Of a stretch of DNA of 9,783 bases, positions 1 to 6,495 are shown one piece after another. Under the pieces are notes generated by a model. It was not told the origin of the DNA. It searched no databases and saw only the letters and a program-made list of their open reading frames with translations. A program made the translations under genes and the position numbers. The DNA is from an uncultured euryarchaeote (lineage in GTDB: Archaea > Thermoplasmatota > Poseidoniia > Poseidoniales > Poseidoniaceae), in assembly GCA_937881505.1 (NCBI GenBank), contig CALGEM010000051.1, forward strand, positions 1-9,783. The letters run 5' to 3'. Positions within the stretch are counted from its first letter, which is position 1. Each line of letters begins with the position of its first letter.

Positions 1-638
1 CCCAAGGAAGATGTGTTGTTTTGTCCGTGGCCCAACGGGTCGTTTGAGCCGCCACCATCACCCACGCCCCACAAATAGGTGTGATTCCCCAGAGCGAGGA
101 GATGGCCGCCGTTGTGATTTCGGTAAGTTTGCTCAATTTCACGAAGCGTGCGAATTGAGGATTCATCCAAAGAACCGTTCACCACATCTCCGGCCGCCAA
201 GAACAAATTGGTGACTTCTTTGGTTTCGCAGTTGGCTGTTCCGATGTAGGTGAACAAAATTTGTGGGTTTTCTTCGTAGTTGGATACGAATGTAAAACCG
301 AGCAGCCCTGCCTCAGTATGACAGTTGGAAATAAGGTTGCTGATGTTGCCCACCAGTCGGGTGCTTTCGCCGTTGTATGCGGTGATGTGCCCGTCCAAGT
401 CCGAGAACCAGACTTCGTCTTCGGTGGGGTGATGAAGCGAATTGGTTGGGGTTGTGAATCCGCTGAGGTACTCTTTGCAGGTGATGTTGAGGTCGATGGG
501 GTTGCAGTCTGGCTGACTGCGATTCTCCCACTCAAAACCGCTGTCCTGTTCCACCTCTTCTCCGCCGAGGCAACCCGAAAGGGGAGCGGCGGTCAAGAGG
601 ACAACCAAGAACAAACAGAGGCTGTTCGAACGCGCCAT
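1..638 (-). CDS. Glucose/sorbosone dehydrogenase-fold (PQQ-type sugar dehydrogenase) lipoprotein, 3' end beyond the window
   Basis: The first 212 codons are visible; the rest lies left of base 1. Residues 1-23 form a lipoprotein signal peptide (MARS start, hydrophobic core, lipobox LSGC with Cys23), so the protein should be lipid-anchored outside the cell. Two blocks identify the family: EAGLLGF near residues 109-115 matches the 'E.GLLG' block of soluble aldose sugar dehydrogenases, and residues 173-206 (RNHNGGHLL ... GVGDGGGSNDPLGHGQN) match the block holding the catalytic His (here H175) and the calcium/PQQ-region loop. Known members oxidise aldose sugars with PQQ; many archaeal and bacterial relatives have no proven substrate, so activity is inferred. 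The start codon is set by the signal peptide and lies 6 bases after the stop of the PhnD-like gene, so the two are surely co-transcribed. Family call fairly firm, substrate unknown. Confidence 0.8.
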   Translation of the reverse strand, partial: MARSNSLCLFLVVLLTAAPLSGCLGGEEVEQDSGFEWENRSQPDCNPIDLNITCKEYLSGFTTPTNSLHHPTEDEVWFSDLDGHITAYNGESTRLVGNISNLISNCHTEAGLLGFTFVSNYEENPQILFTYIGTANCETKEVTNLFLAAGDVVNGSLDESSIRTLREIEQTYRNHNGGHLLALGNHTYLWGVGDGGGSNDPLGHGQNNTSSL

Positions 639-644
639 CAACGA

Positions 645-1895
645 TTACTCCTCGGAAGAGGGTGTGGTGGTTTCGGAAGGAACGGTTTGGGTTTCCTCGC
701 TGCGGTTTCGAATGATGTAGACCGCCACGCCGATGGCACCGACCACAAGGATCGGGATGTAGAGCGGAAGGCCGTCGTCGCTTGAGGTGACCTTGACCTT
801 GCTGATTTTATCTCCGAAGTAGGCGTTGATGCCGGGCACATCGCCGATGGCGTCTCCGTAGCTTCCGAGGTGGGATTCCGTGTCGATGATGGTCATGCCT
901 GGCGTGCTGAGCACATCATCGAGGATCTTGAGGTCAGCATCGTTGCTGCTCATCGTCGTGAAGGCGTCTCGGAGCGATTGCACTTCGGCAGCCGTGAAGA
1001 CATCAGGGTTGTACATGACCGGATGGCTGGGGGCTTTGCCGAACGGGGTGTTGATTTCACCGTTTTCTTTGTATCCTCCAATGGGGTAGAAATCCTCGGT
1101 GGAGGCAAAGTCGCCCTCAAAGCACCAGTCTTGCGGGTCGTCGCCGCAATAATCAGGAACGGTGGGGTCCTTGGCGAAGGAGATGTAGTCGGTGGCGTCG
1201 CCCAGGGCGTGCTCGGCCAAGCAGCGCAATGAGCCGATGTAGCGGTAGTAGGGCGTACCGCTGTCAGGGATGCTCGAGTCCTCTGAAAAGTGGTTTGTTA
1301 CCGTGTTGTGAAGGGAATCAATCTCGTCTTTGTCGCCAACGACTTCCATGTAACTGTTGTTGATGAGGTAGCCCATAGGCAACAACATTCCTGAACTTCC
1401 AAGAGCAGAAGTGTGGCAGGAAATTTTACCCTCCATCAGCCGGAGGGCTTGGTCCACATCGCCGTTCATACTGGCTTGCGCCATGTCGGAGTCCTTGTGG
1501 ACCCAGGCAACGGCGTGGTAGTAAGCACGACCGTCTGCCTTCTGCTCTGCAGCAGCTACTTCGAGCCCGTACTCGTTCCAACTCAACCAAGCGGCACCGC
1601 CGTCGAGGAAGCCGATGTCAGCGTTACCAAATCGTAGAGCTTCAATGGTGGCGGCCTGGCTGTTAACCGGGTAAATCTCCACCTCTTGGCCCATGAGTTC
1701 ACCGAGTCGGTCGGCGAGTTTCTGTGGGTTTTCGTCGGTGTTTTGGTACTCTTCCTTCACTTCAAACGCGATCTTGAGACAGTTGTCATCATCCGAGCAT
1801 GTAGAATAATCGATGTCCGAGGAAAATAAGCATCCCGGAACGGTGGCTGCAAGCAAGGTGGTCATCAACATGATAGCTATTAATCGACGGTTCAT
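645..1895 (-). CDS. PhnD-like (phosphate/phosphonate-type) substrate-binding lipoprotein with C-terminal membrane anchor
   Basis: Product of 416 residues counted from the ATG at 1895. That start gives a clean lipoprotein signal (MNRRLIAIMLMTTLL, lipobox VPGC); an in-frame ATG 14 codons upstream at 1937 would put a charged stretch before it and is less likely. The mature part resembles PhnD/periplasmic-binding family 2 proteins: KIAFEVKEEY at the first strand, a 'NADIGFLDGGAAW' block typical of the ligand cleft, and KISCHTSALGSSG near the hinge. Close to the C-terminus a hydrophobic segment (PLYIPILVVGAIGVAVYII) is followed by RNR and an acidic Ser/Thr tail, so the protein may be held at both ends. 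Known relatives deliver phosphonates, phosphite or phosphate to an ABC transporter. No ATPase or permease gene is in this window, so ligand and partners are unproven. A partial ribosome site (AAGGGGAT on the minus strand) precedes the start. Confidence 0.8.
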   Translation of the reverse strand: MNRRLIAIMLMTTLLAATVPGCLFSSDIDYSTCSDDDNCLKIAFEVKEEYQNTDENPQKLADRLGELMGQEVEIYPVNSQAATIEALRFGNADIGFLDGGAAWLSWNEYGLEVAAAEQKADGRAYYHAVAWVHKDSDMAQASMNGDVDQALRLMEGKISCHTSALGSSGMLLPMGYLINNSYMEVVGDKDEIDSLHNTVTNHFSEDSSIPDSGTPYYRYIGSLRCLAEHALGDATDYISFAKDPTVPDYCGDDPQDWCFEGDFASTEDFYPIGGYKENGEINTPFGKAPSHPVMYNPDVFTAAEVQSLRDAFTTMSSNDADLKILDDVLSTPGMTIIDTESHLGSYGDAIGDVPGINAYFGDKISKVKVTSSDDGLPLYIPILVVGAIGVAVYIIRNRSEETQTVPSETTTPSSEE

Positions 1896-1974
1896 TTCGT
1901 ATCCCCTTAACCACGGGACCCGAAGCCCATATATCATATTTCGTCTCCCCTAAACTTAGAAGGAGGTTGACGAG
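1896..1974. promoter_or_regulatory. Divergent promoter region between the PhnD-like operon and the EtNP-transferase-like gene
   Basis: The 79 bases between two outward-facing starts contain one AT-rich element, TATATCATATTT at about 1930-1941, the only TATA-like sequence here. It sits about 35-45 bases from both start codons, so an archaeal TATA box in either orientation would place transcription starts shortly upstream of each gene. A single shared element or two overlapping TATA boxes would couple the two transcription units. No clear inverted-repeat operator was seen. Inferred from position and composition only. Confidence 0.4.
1962..1967 (+). promoter_or_regulatory. Strong Shine-Dalgarno site (GGAGGT)
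   Basis: GGAGGT, within AAGGAGGTTGA, lies 7 bases before the ATG at 1975. It matches the archaeal 16S anti-SD consensus and fixes the start of the 891-residue membrane enzyme. Confidence 0.75.
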
Positions 1975-4650
1975 ATGCAAGAAAGCTCCAATCCGCCCAA
2001 TAGCCTCCTTAGGCGTTGGCTCCTCGTCCTGGTGCTGTTGTCCCTCTTCCCGATAACCATCACGGCCCCTTATGTCCTCCTTGAACCAGAACAACCGGAT
2101 GTGGTCGTGCCGTTTCCAGAAGATCTCGCTCCTCAATCAGATGGTTACCTTTTGGTGGTGTTGGACGGCGTTGGAGAAAACATCATGCGTGATTCAACCA
2201 TGATGCCGAAATTGGTCGACCGATTGGATGAACAAGCCGTCTTATCCGTGACGACAGGGCCCTTGACTCTCTCGGCCACATGCGTTCGTGAGATGATGAC
2301 GGGGGTTCCAAATGCTCCGATTGACGGATTGAAAAACTTCAACATGGGCCACCCTGGTGGTTTTGGCCCATGGTTACTGGCAGCAGCCTCTGAACAGCAT
2401 TCGGTCGGTATGATCGGCAGTTACGTCATGGGCAATATGTACGGCGACTCCCCCAACATCGAGTTCATCAACACCTTTGAGGGGCATGCAGACTACTACG
2501 AGGGCGACCGTGCCACCGGGGCCATCCTAGAGGAATGGTTGGTCGATGGGCGTCACAATGTAATTGCCGCACACTTTTCGGGGCCCGACAAAGTCGGCCA
2601 CAAATGGGGTACGGTTTCGGAGGAGTATCGGAACAAAATGCTGGATATGGACCAACATCTCTCAAGCTTACTGCGCTTTGTACCCGCAAACTGGACGGTG
2701 GTCGTCACGGCTGACCACGGCATGACGGCTTCGGGTTCTCACGGCTCGGCCGAAGCGGACACGAGAAACGTCCTCGCACTTGTATCTGGCCCGGAGATTG
2801 ACGCCAGCGCCCGTGCGGATGCGGCTCAACTTGACCTCGCAGCCTTGATGTTGTATGATTTGGGCCTTGATTTCCCAAGCCAAGTTCACGGACGAGTTCC
2901 CTTGCCCTTGCTCAGCATTTCCCTTGATGACCGCGACAAGGTTGAGGCATGGAATTGGGAAGCAGCCTTGCATCGACATGTTTTCTTCCATCCAGAAGAT
3001 ACCGAAATCTATCGAGTGGTGGAGATCAACTGGCAAGGCATCGAAGGCGACCCTGTGTCAATCCGTCCGTTGGACGTGTTCATTTCCATCGCCGTTCTCT
3101 CAGCAACCTTCTTGCTGGCGTACAAATGGCTTCAACAAGGTCAATCGACGAGCAAAAAGGAACAACAACACTTGCTCCTGCTCGGTGGCATCGTGGTGGC
3201 ATCGGTTTGGTTCCACTCCCATCTTTCGTTTTCCGCAATGATTCCGAGGGCCATTGGAGCAGGGGGGGTTGTTTGGCTCGTTGCTTCATCGTTAGGAAGA
3301 ACTCCGCCACTCGCTCTGAAAGGGACTTCGAACTTCTTCAAACCGTTCCCTTGGCTGTTGGGGTTGTTGATGCTCACTCTGTTCTTTTTTGACCTTTCAA
3401 GAGGCCTGCTCGTGTTGCTTGTGGCTTGGGTTGTTTTCTGGTCCGTGGGTGCCATGACTGGGCAAGCAAAGCAGTATGCACCCTCTTCCAAGACCGTCCA
3501 CTTGCTCGCCGTTTTGGTCTCTTTGCTGCTGGGCTCCCTACGTCTCTGGTACGCCCTGCTTCCGATGTTTTTGCTGGTGACCGGTTTGGCCCTTGAGAAA
3601 ACGGCCCAAAGCCGTCCTCGACACGAACGTGTTTCGGTCTGGGCCATTTGGTGTCTGCTGGTGCTGTCTCTTTCCTATGTTCATCGGAGAATTTTGGGTG
3701 ACCATCACCTGCTCAAACTCGTCAACTTGGCGCCCAGCAATGTGTTCAGTGCTCTTGTTCTTGCGGTTATGTTGATTCTGTTTTCGGTGTTTTTTGGTCT
3801 TGTTTCACAGAGACAGTACGGGCGCGCCCATGCCATCTGGTGTTTTGTCTTCCTTGTTTCTGCCTTCACCCTCTCTCGAATCGAATGGCTCTGGGTGCAG
3901 CAGATTGTACTCCTAGGTATTCTCGCATTGTATTTTGGTGCCGGATTGGCTACCAATCTCGATCTTTCTTCTCGAAAGCTGTTGCTTCATGCCGGATTGG
4001 CGCTCCACATGATGGTTTCTTGGGGCCCGTGGGCGACCGTAGCTGGTTTGACCTTGCTCCTCTCTCTTCCTGCGATGGTAGAGGGATTACGCATTCCTAA
4101 ACGCCAACCCATGAATTGGCGCGAGCAACCGCAAGCGATGCTGGCTTGGATGGTGTTACCGTGGGTTGTTTGGATCCTGTGGTGGACACTCATGGGTCAG
4201 GTCAACGGTGTTCAATTCTGCTACGAGGGCATCTGCCCCCATCCCCGAGAACTCGACCCCGGTTTGGTGAAGGTGCAAGGGGGATACTTCGGGGGAGGAG
4301 CTCAGCCTTCGACAATTTGGATGACGATCATGGTGGTGAGTCCGCTGCTGATGATGTCGGTTGCCTTGATGCATCAGTTTATGGTCGAGGGCCTTGATTT
4401 GCGACCTTATGTCGTGTCGCAGGGATTGATTGTCTTTGGTTGCCTTGCTCTTTATGCTTACACCCCCATCTATCCAAGGTTGGTGTTTTCCCTCACCTAC
4501 AACATGCTCTTCGCCTCAGCGCAAATGTGCTTTGCCCTTCTCGCTATGGGGTGGTTCCGAATCACACATGAAACTGAAGGGGTACGAGGCATGTTTGGGG
4601 TGAACTTCCAACTAGGTGATAGAAAGTTTAGGGATTACGAAACTATTTAG
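1975..4650 (+). CDS. Polytopic membrane enzyme with alkaline-phosphatase-superfamily head, resembling GPI-ethanolamine-phosphate transferases (PIG-N/O/G)
   Basis: 891 residues. Residues 14-32 form an N-terminal membrane anchor. Residues 57-330 are a phosphodiesterase/alkaline-phosphatase-fold domain carrying the metal-site motifs in order: VVLDGVG (D64), a Ser/Thr-rich nucleophile segment ending in MMTG (98-110), SGPDKVGHKWG (D205, H209), ADHGM (D247, H248) and GSHG (H256). The spacing and the 'GPD-VGH-WG' and 'DHGMT-SGSHG' signatures look most like the lumenal domain of eukaryotic PIG-O/PIG-N/PIG-G, which move phosphoethanolamine from phosphatidylethanolamine to GPI mannose. From residue 363 to the end there are about 14-16 hydrophobic segments, again as in that family. 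Likely role (inference): extracellular transfer of a phospho-alcohol group to a lipid or glycan, or hydrolysis of one. The natural substrate cannot be read from the sequence. The head should face outside. The next gene follows after 32 bases and is probably co-transcribed. Confidence 0.75.
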   Translation: MQESSNPPNSLLRRWLLVLVLLSLFPITITAPYVLLEPEQPDVVVPFPEDLAPQSDGYLLVVLDGVGENIMRDSTMMPKLVDRLDEQAVLSVTTGPLTLSATCVREMMTGVPNAPIDGLKNFNMGHPGGFGPWLLAAASEQHSVGMIGSYVMGNMYGDSPNIEFINTFEGHADYYEGDRATGAILEEWLVDGRHNVIAAHFSGPDKVGHKWGTVSEEYRNKMLDMDQHLSSLLRFVPANWTVVVTADHGMTASGSHGSAEADTRNVLALVSGPEIDASARADAAQLDLAALMLYDLGLDFPSQVHGRVPLPLLSISLDDRDKVEAWNWEAALHRHVFFHPEDTEIYRVVEINWQGIEGDPVSIRPLDVFISIAVLSATFLLAYKWLQQGQSTSKKEQQHLLLLGGIVVASVWFHSHLSFSAMIPRAIGAGGVVWLVASSLGRTPPLALKGTSNFFKPFPWLLGLLMLTLFFFDLSRGLLVLLVAWVVFWSVGAMTGQAKQYAPSSKTVHLLAVLVSLLLGSLRLWYALLPMFLLVTGLALEKTAQSRPRHERVSVWAIWCLLVLSLSYVHRRILGDHHLLKLVNLAPSNVFSALVLAVMLILFSVFFGLVSQRQYGRAHAIWCFVFLVSAFTLSRIEWLWVQQIVLLGILALYFGAGLATNLDLSSRKLLLHAGLALHMMVSWGPWATVAGLTLLLSLPAMVEGLRIPKRQPMNWREQPQAMLAWMVLPWVVWILWWTLMGQVNGVQFCYEGICPHPRELDPGLVKVQGGYFGGGAQPSTIWMTIMVVSPLLMMSVALMHQFMVEGLDLRPYVVSQGLIVFGCLALYAYTPIYPRLVFSLTYNMLFASAQMCFALLAMGWFRITHETEGVRGMFGVNFQLGDRKFRDYETI

Positions 4651-4682
4651 GGTGCACGAAACTACAGGAGTATGGTGGCGGA

Positions 4683-4955
4683 ATGTACACGTGCAACAAT
4701 TGCGACATGATGATGCAAACAGGCTGGGTCGCCTGTCCTTACTGTGGTGTGCAAATTGACAATGTGTTCAACTCCTCAAAGTCGGTGGTTGAAATCGCCG
4801 AAAATCGCTGCCAAACCGGGTGCGCAACACCATGTAAGCGTTCGAAGCAAAAAGTGAAAGAAACCTGTTGCGGGAAGCACGAAAGGAAAAACAAATTTTG
4901 CAATTCATGCCCAGACCACCCCACAAGGGCAAGCCCCAGTTGTTCAAGCGCCTGA
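4683..4955 (+). CDS. Small cysteine-rich zinc-ribbon protein
   Basis: 90 residues with 12 cysteines. The N-terminus is a plain zinc ribbon: C4-x2-C7, ten residues, C18-PY-C21-G, a pattern common in archaeal zinc-ribbon and rubredoxin-like folds. A Lys-rich second half carries C43, C47, C51, a C62-C63 pair, C73-x2-C76 and C87, plus H66 and H79, which could form further metal sites. No enzyme motif is seen and the function is unknown. The ATG at 4683 is preceded by CAGGAG (4665-4670) and GGTGG (4674-4678); an ATG at 4672 is in another frame and stops quickly. The gene starts 32 bases after the membrane enzyme, suggesting one transcript. The second half is less convincing than the ribbon. Confidence 0.6.
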   Translation: MYTCNNCDMMMQTGWVACPYCGVQIDNVFNSSKSVVEIAENRCQTGCATPCKRSKQKVKETCCGKHERKNKFCNSCPDHPTRASPSCSSA

Positions 4956-4980
4956 GAAAAGAAAGAACTGATGGTTCACT

Positions 4981-5017
4981 TGATGGAAGATGGCACAAAA
5001 ACGATGCTTTTCCATCA
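4981..5017. terminator. Hairpin between convergent genes, possible terminator
   Basis: TGATGGAA (4981-4988) is the exact reverse complement of TTCCATCA (5010-5017), giving an 8-bp stem around a 21-base loop. It lies directly after the stop codon of the minus-strand dehydrogenase and 25 bases after the zinc-ribbon stop. Minus-strand transcripts have a U5 run in the loop (bases 4996-5000); plus-strand ones have U4. Placement fits a terminator, but the stem is AT-rich and the loop long. Confidence 0.25.
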
Positions 5018-6007
5018 TCAAGATAGAACACTCGCCTCAATACGCACGCCCTCGTCTTTGAGCGTTTGAATGACATTGTGAATGACATCAGAGGGAAGGT
5101 CTTCGGGAGGATGGATGCCCTCGCTGAAGAGTTCCTGTTGGCTCCAAGCGACAACGCAAGCAAATGTGACCAATCCGGTGGTCCTGGCCATGCTCGAATC
5201 CCCGTCCATCCCCTCGTCTTCCACCGTCCAGGTGCGTACCTGACCGTTTCCTTCGACACAAACTTCCATCCAGGTAAATTCGGGTCGTTGTGGGTCAAGG
5301 CGCCAAGCATCCACCAGTTCATCGGGGCTGAGTTCTGTGCTCTGGTACCGTTGGATATGGCCGGGCCAACGAACGGTGTATTCCCCCATGGTGTTGGCTG
5401 GCACGTTGATGAGTGAGCGCAGCCCGTCAGTCAGGAAAGCTTCCATCTCTCGTCCGTTGGCGTCAATGCTGTGAAGTTCCGACATTGCAGGGACCACGAC
5501 GATGCTTCCGTCTCGAACCACCCGTGCAGGGCGCGTGTACTCGGCGATAACATCGTGGGGTGAAAACGGTGCCATGTAGGACCACTCATCGTCGGGCTGT
5601 GAGGGGTTTCCACCCACTTTGATGCTCACCTTCTCCAAGGCGCCGAGTTCTCGGTGGGCAAGCGCCACCAACATATTGGACAAACCGGGCGCGATGCCCA
5701 CGTCCCAAAGGACGGTGCTGCTGCCTTCTGGCAACCGGTCAGGGGTTGTTTCGCTGAACGAGAGGTCAACGATGCGATGGCCGTGGGGGTGGAGGGCTTG
5801 CAGGACGCTGTGGCCGATGTCGCCGGGGACCATGTTGACAATCAAATCGGCGGCGCTGTGGTCGGCGGTTGCGGCGTCGAGGAGGTGGAAGGTGGCTGGG
5901 GTATCCCTGGGCGTGATGTCAAAGAGATGCACATCAAAACCCGCTTCGCAGAGTTTGCGGGTTACAAAGGAGCCAACCAAACCGCCCCCAAGGCAGTGAA
6001 TCCTCAT
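5018..6007 (-). CDS. Saccharopine dehydrogenase-family NAD(P)-dependent oxidoreductase (lysine 6-dehydrogenase/saccharopine reductase type)
   Basis: 329 residues, a normal length for short saccharopine-dehydrogenase-like enzymes. The N-terminal Rossmann fold begins MRIHCLGGGLVG (G7-x-G9-x2-G12), and Asp30 at the end of the second strand (VHLFD) favours NAD over NADP. Family signatures follow: WDVGIAPGLSN (101-111), KVGGNP (130-135) and EYTVRWPGH (209-217), which correspond to the conserved 'D-G-APG-SN', 'K-GG-P' and 'T-RYPGH' blocks of saccharopine reductase and L-lysine 6-dehydrogenase. It probably acts on an amino acid or its imine in the cytoplasm. Which reaction it performs is not clear, as no lysine or polyamine gene is nearby. 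The start is supported by GAGGTGA (6012-6018) just upstream. It converges on the zinc-ribbon gene. Confidence 0.82.
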   Translation of the reverse strand: MRIHCLGGGLVGSFVTRKLCEAGFDVHLFDITPRDTPATFHLLDAATADHSAADLIVNMVPGDIGHSVLQALHPHGHRIVDLSFSETTPDRLPEGSSTVLWDVGIAPGLSNMLVALAHRELGALEKVSIKVGGNPSQPDDEWSYMAPFSPHDVIAEYTRPARVVRDGSIVVVPAMSELHSIDANGREMEAFLTDGLRSLINVPANTMGEYTVRWPGHIQRYQSTELSPDELVDAWRLDPQRPEFTWMEVCVEGNGQVRTWTVEDEGMDGDSSMARTTGLVTFACVVAWSQQELFSEGIHPPEDLPSDVIHNVIQTLKDEGVRIEASVLS

Positions 6008-6108
6008 GCTTTCACCTCAGGAATGCAGAACTCAAAGGTTTCCCTTCGCTTTTTTTCTCCATAGACAACGGAGGGAGTCATTATGTGGTTCCGGCCTAAC
6101 CATGAATC
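6008..6108. promoter_or_regulatory. Divergent intergenic region, probable promoters for both flanking genes
   Basis: 101 bases between outward-facing starts. The plus-strand gene has no ribosome site near its ATG at 6109 (a GAGGGAG at 6071-6077 is too far away), while a weak AT-rich patch, CATTATG at about 6079-6085, lies roughly 27 bases upstream, where a TATA box of a leaderless transcript would be. For the minus-strand gene an A-run (complement of the T7 near 6050-6056) is the only AT-rich patch at a suitable distance. Both assignments are tentative. Confidence 0.25.
6012..6018 (-). promoter_or_regulatory. Shine-Dalgarno site (GAGGTGA)
   Basis: On the minus strand GAGGTGA ends 4 bases before the ATG at 6007. 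This near-perfect archaeal ribosome site supports that start for the saccharopine-dehydrogenase-like gene. Confidence 0.7.
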
Positions 6109-6453
6109 ATGAGCATCCTTGCCAAGTACGAAGCCGCCTTTGAATCCGGAGATAAAGAACAACTTGACGCCGTCATCCACGATGACTGTAAATTCTACCC
6201 GCATGTTGGTGGAGCCGTCATGACCAAGGGCGACATCATGGCGTTTGCAGGCACGGGTGCCGTGCGTACCGAATCCCACCGCATCCTGTTTGAGAACGAC
6301 GAGGTGGGTGTGGGTCATTCCATCGCTCACTTCGCCAACGGTTCAACCTCCGAAGCCGTGTTGGCCTTCTACAAGTTCCACGAGGGCAAGATCATCCATG
6401 TCGAAACCGGTGCAACACCGCTGAGTGATGATTACCAACTCATCGGCCAGTGA
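6109..6453 (+). CDS. SnoaL/NTF2-like small protein
   Basis: 114 residues with the pattern of the SnoaL/NTF2-like cone fold: an N-terminal helix (ILAKYEAAFESGDKEQLDAVI), then H-DDCKFYPHVGG, a helix after TKGDIMAF, and three long strands (HRILFENDEVGVGHSIAHF; TSEAVLAFYKF; GKIIHVETGAT). The 'fesGD.e.l...i.dD..fy' opening and the 'f.-.GKI...' strand are typical. The fold serves many isomerases, hydrolases and binding proteins, so no reaction can be assigned. Polar residues that could line the pocket include H59, E62 and H90-region residues in the strands. It stands alone between a divergent dehydrogenase and a convergent membrane kinase, with no Shine-Dalgarno site, so it may be translated from a leaderless message. 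Confidence 0.72.
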   Translation: MSILAKYEAAFESGDKEQLDAVIHDDCKFYPHVGGAVMTKGDIMAFAGTGAVRTESHRILFENDEVGVGHSIAHFANGSTSEAVLAFYKFHEGKIIHVETGATPLSDDYQLIGQ

Positions 6454-6495
6454 AATCCGTCTCTCACTTCCAAATTGTGGGCCTTGACTCGCATT

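Noticed and set aside
261..785. Plus-strand open frame of 174 codons
   Set aside because: It lies antisense across the GSDH-fold and PhnD-like genes, both of which have clear lipoprotein signals and family motifs; the translated product shows none.
1896..1937. Fourteen-residue N-terminal extension of the PhnD-like protein from ATG 1937
   Set aside because: It would bury the lipoprotein signal peptide and overlap the only TATA-like element.
3262..3268. Run of seven G within the membrane enzyme, a possible slippage site
   Set aside because: The reading frame continues unbroken into further membrane segments, so no frameshift is needed or indicated.
4768..5322. Minus-strand open frame of 184 codons across the zinc-ribbon gene and the end of the dehydrogenase
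   Set aside because: No motif and out of frame with the well-supported dehydrogenase, which it overlaps.
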